Source of the DNA: Pseudomonas sp. BN102 | GTDB lineage: Bacteria; Pseudomonadota; Gammaproteobacteria; Pseudomonadales; Pseudomonadaceae | Direction: 5' to 3' | Assembly: GCF_029871245.1 (NCBI RefSeq) | Contig: NZ_SSON01000067.1 | Coordinates: forward strand, 62,001-126,000 | DNA length: 64,000 nucleotides | In this document: positions 7,858 to 16,908 of the stretch, in pieces | How the letters are laid out: the number at the start of each line of letters is the position of its first letter | Numbering within the stretch: position 1 is the stretch's first letter | Notes under the pieces: model-generated | The model's database searches: none | Seen by the model: the letters and a program-made list of their open reading frames with translations, nothing else | What the model was told of the DNA's origin: nothing | Position numbers and translations under genes: made by a program

Positions 7858-8703
7858 GTGAAAGGATTGCCGCAGTTCCACTTTATCTCCGGTTTACCGC
7901 GCTCAGGGTCTACCCTGCTGTCTGCCATTCTGTTGCAGAACCCGCGTTTTCATGCCGGCATGACCAGCCCGGTCGGTGCGCTGTTCAGCGGCATCCTCGA
8001 ACAATGCAGTGCCGGCAGCGAATTCGGTGCCGTCATCGACATCGACATGCGCCGCCGCTTGCTGCGCGGACTGTTCGACTCCTACTACGCCGACAAGGCC
8101 GACAAACCCGTCATCTTCGATACCAATCGCCAATGGTGCGCGCGCCTGCCGGCCCTGCAAGACCTGTTTCCCAAGGCCAAGACCATTGCCTGTGTGCGCA
8201 ATGTCGCCTGGGTCATGGACAGCCTCGAACGGCTGTACCGGGCCAACCCGTTCGAAAACACCAAGCTGTTCGGCGATGCGTCCGAGCGCAACTCGGTTTA
8301 CAGCCGCTGCGAAACCCTGGCCCAGCACAACCGGCTGGTGGGTTATGCCTGGACGGCCCTGAAAGAAGCCTATTACGGCGAAAACGCCGGTTCGATGCTG
8401 ATCGTCGACTACGACCTGCTGAGCCAGGCTCCCGATCGGGTGATGCGGCTGGTTTATGACTTTATCGGCGAACCCTGGTTCGAGCACGATTTCGACAGCC
8501 TGGCCTACGACGCGCCCGAGTTCGATCAGGCGCTGGGGGTCTCGGGCCTGCACAAGGTCAAGGCCAGGGTGGCGCTGGAACCACGGCGCACCATCCTGCC
8601 GCCGGATCTGTTCGAGAAGTATGCAGAGCTGTCTTTCTGGAGAGATGGGGCGTCCAGCGCCGCCAACGTCATTCGTATGAAGTCCGACACCGCGATCCGT
8701 TGA
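7858..8703 (+). CDS. Sulfotransferase family protein (second copy)
   Basis: 281 residues from a GTG start. The PAPS-binding loop appears at the N-terminus as SGLPRSGSTLLSAIL (about 11-25), and a later RNVAWVMDSLERLY segment is the 3'-phosphate-binding region. Unlike the sulfotransferase at 4691 it lacks the long Trp-rich N-terminal extension, so the two are distinct subfamilies and not a recent duplication. Its stop is 50 bp before the giant repetitive protein, in the same direction, so co-expression is likely. Inference: it sulfates that protein or a glycan on it. The upstream 5' region has no good Shine-Dalgarno sequence; the exact start is uncertain. Confidence 0.75.
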   Translation: MKGLPQFHFISGLPRSGSTLLSAILLQNPRFHAGMTSPVGALFSGILEQCSAGSEFGAVIDIDMRRRLLRGLFDSYYADKADKPVIFDTNRQWCARLPALQDLFPKAKTIACVRNVAWVMDSLERLYRANPFENTKLFGDASERNSVYSRCETLAQHNRLVGYAWTALKEAYYGENAGSMLIVDYDLLSQAPDRVMRLVYDFIGEPWFEHDFDSLAYDAPEFDQALGVSGLHKVKARVALEPRRTILPPDLFEKYAELSFWRDGASSAANVIRMKSDTAIR

Positions 8704-8753
8704 TCGCGGTTTTCATTTTGGGCCTTTCAGAACTTCGAGTCCGGGTGAGCATC

Positions 8754-11700
8754 ATGTGGTGGAGCAAAGGTAAGTCGCGGGTTACACAACGGGCCGCCGG
8801 GCAGGCGAACGCCCTGGCCTCACCGATGATCATGCCTCTGGAACCGCGCATGCTGCTCGATGGCGCGGTGGCAGCCACGGTGGCCGACGCCGCCCAGCCG
8901 GACAGCAACGCCACGACGGATGCGGCCAAGACGCCCACCGCCTCCGATCAGCCGAGTGCCAGCAAAGACACCCACGCCCAGACCGATGCGACGCTGGCAG
9001 CGGCTCCGACGGCGGTACCGGGCCAGACGGTGGTGTTCGTCGATTCGCGGGTCAAGGACGCCGACAGCCTGCTCAACGGCATGGCGCCCGGTACCCAGGT
9101 GGTGCAACTGGGCGCCGGCCAGGATGGCCTGCAGCAGATCGCCGATTACCTGGACCAGCATCAGGGCTTCAGCTCGTTGCAGATCATTGCCCACGGCAAT
9201 GCCGGGGACCTGTGGCTCGGCGACAGCTACCTGTCGGCCGACAACGTCGAGGCCCGCAGTGCCGTGCTGGCGGAAATCGGCAAGGACATGAACGCCGGCG
9301 GCGATATCCTCATCTATGCCTGCTACACCGCCGAAGGCGAGCGTGGGGTGAGCTTCGTCGATTCCCTGGCCCAGCTCAGCGGACGCGACGTGGCCGCTTC
9401 GAGCAATCGCACCGGGGTGGGCGGCGACTGGGACCTGGAGATCGCCACTGGCACTATCGAAAGCGCCAACGTGCTGTCCGGCCAGGCGATGAACGACTAC
9501 CAGTGGGGGCTGGCGACCTGGACTGCCACCAACAACGCCAACACCGGCGTGGGTTCGCTGCGGGCGGCGCTGGCGTCGGCGCAGAACGGCGACATCGTTA
9601 CCTTCAACGGCAGCATGACGGTGCAGCTGACCTCCGAACTGCTGGTCAACAAGAACGTCACCATCGATGGCGACCTGAACAACGACGGCGCGGCGGACGT
9701 GATCCTGGACGGCCAGTACAGGACCCGGGTCATTGAGGTGACCGCGGGCAGTACCGTAACCCTGGATGGCCTGGTGATCACCCGAGGCCTGATCTCGGGC
9801 AACGGTGGCAACGGCGGGTATGGCGCGACCGGCGCCATGGCCGGGGGGATTTTCAACGCCGGCAATCTTACCCTCAGGAACGTCACCGTGACCTCCAACG
9901 CGGCCTCGGGCGGCGGCGGCGGGGGTGGCGTCACCGGAGCGTTTTACGGCGGTGGCGGCGGTGGTGGCGGCGGGCTGGGGGGCCAGGGTGGCGGCCACGG
10001 CGGTTCCGCCGGCCCCGGCACCGGCACACTGGGCGGCCAGGCCGGCGGCGGTGGCGTGGGCGGTTATGGCGGCGGCTACGACGCCACCCACATGGGCGGT
10101 CGCGGCGGTACCAGCACTGGCGGCGCGGGCGGTCTGGGCGTGTCTTATTACAGCAACGGCGGCAACGGCGCCACGGCCACCAACGGCACCATTTCCATCG
10201 GCGGGGGCGGCGGCGGCGCGGGTTGGGACAAGGTCGGTGGTGCGGGCGGCAACGCCGCCGGCGGTATCTATAACGCCTCCAGCGGCACCATCACCGTGAT
10301 TGGCACGTCGACCATCAGCAACAACATCGGCGCGGGCGGCGGCGGTGGCGGTGGTGGAGGCTACGGCAGCAACGCCAGCAACGGCGGGATCGGTGGCCGG
10401 GGCGTCGGCGCGGTCTGGAACAAGGGCACATTCCTGATCACCGCGGCCAACTTCGCCGCCTTGAGCGGTAACGCGGCTGCCAGTGGCGCCGGTGGTACAG
10501 CGCAGGGTGGTGGCACCACCGGTACTTCACCGACGTCTGTAGCGACCATCTACAACGACGGCGGCATCCTCAACACCGCCTTTGCACCACCACCCACCGC
10601 GACCATCGTAGTGGCGGATACCGCGCTGAGAATCGGCGAAACCTCGCTGGTGACCATCACCTTCTCCGAGGCAGTGACCGGTTTCACCAATGCCGACTTG
10701 ACCATTGCCAACGGCACGCTGACCGCCGTGAGCAGCAGCGACGGTGGCATCACCTGGACTGCCACCTTCACCCCGACTTCGAGCATCACCGATACCAGCA
10801 ACGTGATCACCCTGGATAACACCGGGGTGATCAATAGCCTTGGCACCGCCGGGGTCGGCACCACCAATTCCAGCAACTATGCGATCGATACCGTACGGCC
10901 GACGGCGACTATCGTGGTGGCGGACAATGCCTTGAGAGTCGGCGAAACTTCGCTGGTGACCATCACCTTCAGCGAGGCAGTGAGCGGTCTCACCAATGCC
11001 GACCTGACCATCGCCAACGGCACCCTGAGCGCGGTGAGCAGCAGCGACGGCGGCATCACCTGGACCGCCACCTTCACCCCGAGCGCCAGCATCAGCGATA
11101 CCAGCAACCTGATCACCCTGGACAACACCGGCATCGCCGATCTGGCCGGCAACGCCGGTAGCGGCACCACAGATTCCAACAACTACGTCATCGACACCGT
11201 ACGCCCGACCGCGACTATCGTGGTCGCCGACAGCACCCTCGCGGCGGGCGAAACCTCCCTGGTGACCATTACCTTCAGCGAGGCGGTGAGCGGTTTCACC
11301 AACGCCGACCTGACCATCGCCAACGGCACGCTGAGCGCAGTGAGCAGCAGCGACGGCGGCATCACCTGGACCGCCACCTTCACCCCGACCGATGGCATCA
11401 GCGATGCCAGCAACCTGATCACCCTGAACAACACCGGGATCAGCGACCTGGCCGGCAATACCGGCAGTGGCACCACGAACTCGGGCAACTATGTGATCAA
11501 CACCGCGCACCCGACCGCGACTATCGTGGTCGCCGACAATGCCTTGAGGATCGGTGAAACCTCGCTGGTGACCATCACCTTCTCCGAAGCGGTGAGCGGC
11601 TTCACCAATGCCGACCTGACGGTGTCCAACGGCACCCTGAGCGCGGTGAGCAGCAGCGACGGCGGCATCACCTGGACCGCGACCTTCACCCCGACGGCCA

Positions 11701-14700
11701 GCATCACCGACACAACCAACCTGATCACCCTGGACAACACCGGCGTACAGAACGCCGTGGGCAACCTGGGCGTGGGCACCACCAACTCGAACAACTACGC
11801 CATCGATACGGTTCGGCCGACCGCGACCATAGTGGTAGCGGACACCGCGCTGAGGGTTGGTGAAACCTCGCTGGTGACCATCACCTTCAGCGAGGCGGTG
11901 AGCGGTTTCACCAACGCCGACCTGACGATCGCCAACGGCACCCTGAGCGCCGTCAGCAGCAGCGACGGCGGCATCACCTGGACTGCGACCTTCACCCCGA
12001 GCGCCAGCATCAGCGATACCAGCAACCTGATCACCCTGGACAACACCGGCATCGCCGATCTGGCCGGCAACGCCGGTAGCGGCACCACCGACTCCAACAA
12101 CTACGCAATCGATACGGTGCGGCCGACCGCGACCATCGTGGTCGCCGACAGCAGCCTCAGCGCCGGTGAAACTACCCTGGTGACCATTACCTTCAGCGAG
12201 GCGGTGAGCGGCTTCACCAACGCCGACCTGACCATCGCCAACGGTACCCTGACCGCGGTGAGCAGCAGCGATGGCGGCATTACCTGGACCGCGACCTTTA
12301 CCCCGACCGTCGGTATCGCCGATGCCAGCAACCTGATCACCCTGAACAACACCGGGGTCACCGACCTGGCTGGAAACACCGGCACCGGGACGACCAACTC
12401 GAACAACTACAGCATCGACACCGTCCTACCGACCGCGACCATCATAGTGGCGGACAACGCCTTGAAAATCGGTGAAACCTCGCTGGTGACCATCACCTTC
12501 TCCGAGGCAGTGACCGGCCTTACCAACGCCGACCTGACGATCGCCAACGGCACCTTGACCGCGGTGAGCAGCAGCGACGGTGGCATCACCTGGACCGCCA
12601 CCTTCACCCCGACTTCGAGCATCACTGATACCACCAACCTGATTACCCTGGATAACAGCGGTGTGACCAACGCCTCTGGCAACGCCGGCAGCGGCACCAC
12701 CGATTCCAACAATTACGCCATCGATACGGTTCGGCCGACGGCGACCATAGTCGTCGCCGACAGCGCCCTGGGCGTAGGACAGACGTCATTGGTGACCTTC
12801 ACCTTCTCCGAGGCGGTGAGCGGCTTCACCAACGCTGACTTGACCGTCGCCAATGGCACCTTGAGCGCGGTGAGCAGCAGCGACGGCGGCATCACCTGGA
12901 CCGCCACCTTCACCCCGACGGCGGGCATCACCGATACCAGCAACATCATTCAGCTGAACAACAGCGGGATCCAGGACCTGTCCGGCAATGCCGGCAGCGG
13001 CACCACCGATTCCAACAATTACGCGATCGACAGCCAGCGTCCGACCGCCACCATCGTCCTCGCCGATTCGACCCTCAAGGCCGGCGAAACCTCGTTGGTG
13101 ACCATCACTTTCAGCGAGGCGGTGAGCGGTTTCACCAACGCCGACCTGACCATCGCCAACGGCAGCTTGAGCGCCGTCAGCAGCAGCGACGGCGGCATCA
13201 CCTGGACCGCCACCTTCACCCCGACAGCGGGCATCACTGACCTGAGCAACCTCATCAGCCTGAACAACGCCGGGGTCAGCGACCTAGCGGGCAACGTCGG
13301 AACCGGCACCACCAACTCCGGCAACTACAGCATCGAAACCGTAGTGCCGACGGCCACCATCGTGATCGCCGACACGGCCCTGAAAGCCGGTGAAACCAGC
13401 CTGGTGACCATCACCTTCAGCGAGGCGGTGAGCGGCTTCACCAACGCCGACCTGACGATCGCCAACGGCACCCTGAGTGCCGTCAGCAGCAGCGACGGCG
13501 GTATCACCTGGACTGCGACCTTCACCCCGAGCGCCAGCATCAGCGATACCAGCAACGTCATCACCCTGGACAATAGCGGTGTGACCAACGCCTCCGGCAA
13601 CGCCGGCAGCGGCACCACCGACTCGAACAACTACGCTATCGACACCGCTCGCCCGACCGCGACCATCGTGGTCACGGACAGCGCCCTGGGGGTGGGCCAG
13701 ACCTCGCTGGTGACCATCACCTTCAGCGAGGCGGTGAGCGGTTTCACCAACGCCGACCTGATCATCGACAACGGCACCTTGAGTGCGGTCAGCAGCAGCG
13801 ATGGCGGTATCACCTGGACTGCCACCCTGACCCCGGCAGCAGGCATCACCGATACCAGCAACCTCATCCAGCTGGACAACAGCGGGGTCCAGGACCTGTC
13901 CGGCAATGCCGGCAGCGGTACCACCAGCTCCAACAACTATGTGATCGATACCGTACGGCCCACCGCCAGCATCGTGGTGGCCGATACGGCGTTGAAGGCC
14001 GGCGAAACTTCGCTGGTGACCATCACTTTTTCTGAAGCCGTGAGCGGCTTCAGCAACGCCGACCTGATCATCGCCAACGGCACGCTGAGCGCCGTCAGCA
14101 GCAGCGACGGCGGCATCACCTGGACGGCGACGCTGACCCCAGCGGCGGGTATTACCGATACCAGCAACCTGATCAACCTGGATAACACCGGTGTGACGGA
14201 TCTGGCGGGCAATAGCGGAACCGGCACCACCGATTCCAACAACTACGTCATCGATGTCGTGGCCCCCACGGTGACCTCAGTCAACGTACCGGCCAACGGC
14301 ACCTATGTGGCCGGGCAGAACCTCGACTTCACCGTCAACCTGAGCGAAGCGGTGACCGTCGACACCACGGGCGGCACGCCGCGCCTGGCCGTCACCCTGG
14401 ACAGCGGCGGCACTGTCTTCGCCGACTACCTCAGCGGCTCCGGCAGCACCGCGCTGGTGTTTCGCCTGACCGTTGCCAGCGGGCAGCTGGACAGCAACGG
14501 CATCAGCGTCGGCAGCGCCATCCAGGCCAACGGCGCGACCCTGCGCGATGGGCTGGGCAATGACGCCGACCCCAGCCTGAACAACGTTGCCAGCACCACC
14601 GGTGTGCAGGTGGATGCCGTGGCGCCGGGTGTGGCCAGCGTCAGCGTACCGAGCTGGCTTCAATACAGGGCCGGCGACCTGCTGACCTTCGTGGTCAACG

Positions 14701-16856
14701 CCAGCGAGGTGGTGTTCGTCAACGGCACCCCGCGTCTGGCCCTGGATATCGGCGGCAGCACCGTATTCGCCGACTACCTGTCCGGTTCCGGCACCAACGC
14801 CCTGGTGTTCCGGTACAGCGTGCAACCCGGCGACAACGACGCCGACGGCATCACCGTGACCGGCCTGGCCAACAATGGCGCGACCCTGCGCGATGTCGCC
14901 GGCAATGACATGACCCTGAGCCTGAATAATGTGGGCGATACCCGCGGCGTGGTGATCGACACCCGGTTGCCGAGTGCCAGTGGCATAGCGCGGGTCGATG
15001 CCAGCCCGACCAATGCGGGCAGCGTGCGCTACACCATCACCTTCGACGAGGACGTGAGTGGCGTCGACCTGGCCGACTTCAGCCTGGTGACCACCGGGAC
15101 TGCCAGCGGCAGCCTGGACAGCCTGGTCCAGGTGGATGGCCGCACCTATACCCTGACCGTCAATGGCTTGTCCGGCACTGGTACCCTCGGCCTCGACCTG
15201 AATGCCAGCGGCACCGGCATTATCGACGGTGCCCGCAACCCCCTCGGCGGCGGACTGGTGGGCGCCCTGTACAGCCTGGACCGCGATGCGCCAGCGGTCA
15301 CCAGCGTGGATGTGCCGGCCAACGGCACCTACGTGGCCGGGCAGAACCTCGACTTCACCGTCAACCTCAGCGAAGCGGTAACCGTCGATACCAGCGGCGG
15401 CACGCCGCGCATCGCCATCAGCCTGGAGGGCGGCGGCACGGTGTTCGCCGAGTACCTCAGCGGTTCAGGCACCACCGCCTTGATGTTCCGCCTGACCATC
15501 GCCAGTGGCCAGTTCGACAGCAACGGCATCAGCGTCGGCAGCGCCGTCCTGGCCAACGGCGCGACCCTGCGCGATGCCGTGGGCAACGACGCAGTCACCA
15601 CCCTCAACGGTGCGGGCAGCACCACGGATGTGCGGTTGGACGCGGTAGTGCCCACCGTGGGCAGCGTCAGCGTGCCGGCGGGCGTGCAATACAACGCCGG
15701 CGATGTGCTGACCTTCGTGGTCAATGCCAGCGAGGCGGTGATCGTCAATGGCACGCCGCGCCTGGCCCTGGAAATCGGCGGCACCACAGTGTTCGCCGAC
15801 TATGTGGCCGGCTCCGGCACTGCCACCCTGGTGTTCCAGTACCGTGTCCAGGCGGGCGACAGCGACGCCGATGGTATCGCCGTCAGCGGTCTCGCCAGCA
15901 ATGGCGCGACTCTGCGCGATGCGGCCGGCAATGCCATGCCCCTGAGCCTGAACGGCGTAGGCGACACCCGCGGGGTGATCGTCGACACCACCGCGCCCAG
16001 CGCCGACAGCCTGGTTCGCGCCGACGCCTCGCCCACCGCGGCCCGCACCCTGCGTTTCACCCTGACTTTCAGCGAGGGCGTCTCCGGACTGGAACTCGAC
16101 TACTTCAGCCTGAACACCACCGGGAATGCCGTCGGCACCCTGCAATCGCTGGTGCAGGTGGACGCGCGGACCTACCAGGTCATCGTCGGCAATGTCGCCG
16201 GCAACGGTTCGCTGGGCATCAGCCTGAACAGCCCCGGCAACGGCATCAGCGATGCCGCCGGGAACCTCCTGGTCGGCAGCCTGGTGGGCGAAAGCTATGT
16301 GCTCAGCCAGAGCGACGGTGACCCGCAGTTCCGCGTCGAATCGCCGGTGAGCATCCTGGAAACACCCCATGTGCCGATCGACATACTCCTGCCGGGGCCA
16401 CCGCCGCCGCCCTTCAGCTCGCCGCTGTTGCCGCTGCCGCTGTTCGAAGTGCAGACCCTGGGCAGCGGCTTCCCGACCCTGGGCAGCATCTTCAGCCACA
16501 GCGGCGCCGTGGCGCCCAGCTTCATCGCCCAGGTATTCGCCGGCGGCGGGGCCGGTGGAGGCGAGGGCATGGACAGCAGCTTCCTCGGTTTCGGCGGGGG
16601 CGACGCCGGGGTATTCGGCACCAGCAACCTGTCCAGCTTCTTCGACAAGGACATGCCGCAGGATTCCGCCGAGATGAACATTTTCGACGGCAAGCAATGG
16701 CGCGGCTCGGGGGAGACCGGTCAGGGCCAGCGGGGCGGCTTCGGCGCGCCGACGCTGGGCCAGCAACTGCAGGACATCAAGGACAACGAACAACGCCAGC
16801 TCAAGGAGCTGGCCTGGGCACTGGGGCAGGTCGGTAGCAACCGGCCCCAGGCGTGA
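8754..16856 (+). CDS. Giant repetitive surface protein: LEPR-x-LL, DUF4347, 12+2 repeat array
   Basis: 2700 residues from ATG 8754. There is no classical signal peptide. Layout: a basic N-terminus; the LEPRMLLDG motif at 30-38 found near the N-terminus of many long repetitive proteins; a linker of low complexity; DUF4347 at about 89-252 with IIAHG (His147) and IYAC (Cys190); a beta-helix-like section with a very Gly-rich stretch; 12 Ig-like repeats of 102 residues; two copies of a 342-residue three-domain unit; then a Pro-rich and Gly-rich C-terminal tail ending in a charged helix. No RTX repeats, outer-membrane barrel or LPxTG are seen. It lies between a sulfotransferase and a TolC-type gene. 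Inference: an exported adhesin or matrix protein carried by the adaptor/M50/TolC machinery. Confidence 0.9.
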   Translation: MWWSKGKSRVTQRAAGQANALASPMIMPLEPRMLLDGAVAATVADAAQPDSNATTDAAKTPTASDQPSASKDTHAQTDATLAAAPTAVPGQTVVFVDSRVKDADSLLNGMAPGTQVVQLGAGQDGLQQIADYLDQHQGFSSLQIIAHGNAGDLWLGDSYLSADNVEARSAVLAEIGKDMNAGGDILIYACYTAEGERGVSFVDSLAQLSGRDVAASSNRTGVGGDWDLEIATGTIESANVLSGQAMNDYQWGLATWTATNNANTGVGSLRAALASAQNGDIVTFNGSMTVQLTSELLVNKNVTIDGDLNNDGAADVILDGQYRTRVIEVTAGSTVTLDGLVITRGLISGNGGNGGYGATGAMAGGIFNAGNLTLRNVTVTSNAASGGGGGGGVTGAFYGGGGGGGGGLGGQGGGHGGSAGPGTGTLGGQAGGGGVGGYGGGYDATHMGGRGGTSTGGAGGLGVSYYSNGGNGATATNGTISIGGGGGGAGWDKVGGAGGNAAGGIYNASSGTITVIGTSTISNNIGAGGGGGGGGGYGSNASNGGIGGRGVGAVWNKGTFLITAANFAALSGNAAASGAGGTAQGGGTTGTSPTSVATIYNDGGILNTAFAPPPTATIVVADTALRIGETSLVTITFSEAVTGFTNADLTIANGTLTAVSSSDGGITWTATFTPTSSITDTSNVITLDNTGVINSLGTAGVGTTNSSNYAIDTVRPTATIVVADNALRVGETSLVTITFSEAVSGLTNADLTIANGTLSAVSSSDGGITWTATFTPSASISDTSNLITLDNTGIADLAGNAGSGTTDSNNYVIDTVRPTATIVVADSTLAAGETSLVTITFSEAVSGFTNADLTIANGTLSAVSSSDGGITWTATFTPTDGISDASNLITLNNTGISDLAGNTGSGTTNSGNYVINTAHPTATIVVADNALRIGETSLVTITFSEAVSGFTNADLTVSNGTLSAVSSSDGGITWTATFTPTASITDTTNLITLDNTGVQNAVGNLGVGTTNSNNYAIDTVRPTATIVVADTALRVGETSLVTITFSEAVSGFTNADLTIANGTLSAVSSSDGGITWTATFTPSASISDTSNLITLDNTGIADLAGNAGSGTTDSNNYAIDTVRPTATIVVADSSLSAGETTLVTITFSEAVSGFTNADLTIANGTLTAVSSSDGGITWTATFTPTVGIADASNLITLNNTGVTDLAGNTGTGTTNSNNYSIDTVLPTATIIVADNALKIGETSLVTITFSEAVTGLTNADLTIANGTLTAVSSSDGGITWTATFTPTSSITDTTNLITLDNSGVTNASGNAGSGTTDSNNYAIDTVRPTATIVVADSALGVGQTSLVTFTFSEAVSGFTNADLTVANGTLSAVSSSDGGITWTATFTPTAGITDTSNIIQLNNSGIQDLSGNAGSGTTDSNNYAIDSQRPTATIVLADSTLKAGETSLVTITFSEAVSGFTNADLTIANGSLSAVSSSDGGITWTATFTPTAGITDLSNLISLNNAGVSDLAGNVGTGTTNSGNYSIETVVPTATIVIADTALKAGETSLVTITFSEAVSGFTNADLTIANGTLSAVSSSDGGITWTATFTPSASISDTSNVITLDNSGVTNASGNAGSGTTDSNNYAIDTARPTATIVVTDSALGVGQTSLVTITFSEAVSGFTNADLIIDNGTLSAVSSSDGGITWTATLTPAAGITDTSNLIQLDNSGVQDLSGNAGSGTTSSNNYVIDTVRPTASIVVADTALKAGETSLVTITFSEAVSGFSNADLIIANGTLSAVSSSDGGITWTATLTPAAGITDTSNLINLDNTGVTDLAGNSGTGTTDSNNYVIDVVAPTVTSVNVPANGTYVAGQNLDFTVNLSEAVTVDTTGGTPRLAVTLDSGGTVFADYLSGSGSTALVFRLTVASGQLDSNGISVGSAIQANGATLRDGLGNDADPSLNNVASTTGVQVDAVAPGVASVSVPSWLQYRAGDLLTFVVNASEVVFVNGTPRLALDIGGSTVFADYLSGSGTNALVFRYSVQPGDNDADGITVTGLANNGATLRDVAGNDMTLSLNNVGDTRGVVIDTRLPSASGIARVDASPTNAGSVRYTITFDEDVSGVDLADFSLVTTGTASGSLDSLVQVDGRTYTLTVNGLSGTGTLGLDLNASGTGIIDGARNPLGGGLVGALYSLDRDAPAVTSVDVPANGTYVAGQNLDFTVNLSEAVTVDTSGGTPRIAISLEGGGTVFAEYLSGSGTTALMFRLTIASGQFDSNGISVGSAVLANGATLRDAVGNDAVTTLNGAGSTTDVRLDAVVPTVGSVSVPAGVQYNAGDVLTFVVNASEAVIVNGTPRLALEIGGTTVFADYVAGSGTATLVFQYRVQAGDSDADGIAVSGLASNGATLRDAAGNAMPLSLNGVGDTRGVIVDTTAPSADSLVRADASPTAARTLRFTLTFSEGVSGLELDYFSLNTTGNAVGTLQSLVQVDARTYQVIVGNVAGNGSLGISLNSPGNGISDAAGNLLVGSLVGESYVLSQSDGDPQFRVESPVSILETPHVPIDILLPGPPPPPFSSPLLPLPLFEVQTLGSGFPTLGSIFSHSGAVAPSFIAQVFAGGGAGGGEGMDSSFLGFGGGDAGVFGTSNLSSFFDKDMPQDSAEMNIFDGKQWRGSGETGQGQRGGFGAPTLGQQLQDIKDNEQRQLKELAWALGQVGSNRPQA
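9799..10413 (+). repeat. Glycine-rich low-complexity coding segment
   Basis: About 205 codons, dominated by runs of GGC/GGT, encode stretches of up to nine consecutive glycines separated by beta-helix-like strands (LTLRNVTVTSN, GTSTISNN). It lies between DUF4347 and the Ig-like array, and resembles the Gly-rich inserts of choice-of-anchor and polymorphic membrane proteins. Confidence 0.8.
10593..14264 (+). repeat. 12 tandem repeats of exactly 306 bp (102-residue Ig-like domains)
   Basis: Each unit starts PTATIVVAD or a close variant and contains TSLVTITFSEAVSG, NADLTIANG, AVSSSDGGITWTAT and a closing GTTxSxNYxI. The period is 306 bp without a single length change across all 12 copies. The core is nearly invariant while unit ends vary. 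Units 2 and 5 are almost identical in protein sequence, which suggests recent gene conversion. The pattern is that of bacterial Ig-like/SwmB-type adhesin domains. Confidence 0.95.
14265..16316 (+). repeat. Two tandem 1026-bp units, each of three Ig-like domains
   Basis: Copy 1 is 14265-15290 and copy 2 is 15291-16316. Both open with VPANGTYVAGQNLDFTVNLS, continue with a second domain (SVSVP, AGDLLTFVVNASE or AGDVLTFVVNASE) and close with a third (LVQVD, RTY, then a Leu/Gly-rich end). Copies have diverged more than the 306-bp units, so this duplication is older. Confidence 0.9.
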
Positions 16857-16908
16857 TCGGACTCGAATCATAAAAATGTATGTGCCGCGATTAGGGGGCG
16901 GACCAGGG

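Noticed and set aside
10593-14264. Possible CRISPR array because of regular spacing
   Set aside because: Units are 306 bp, contiguous, in frame and encode Ig-like domains; there are no spacers and no cas genes.
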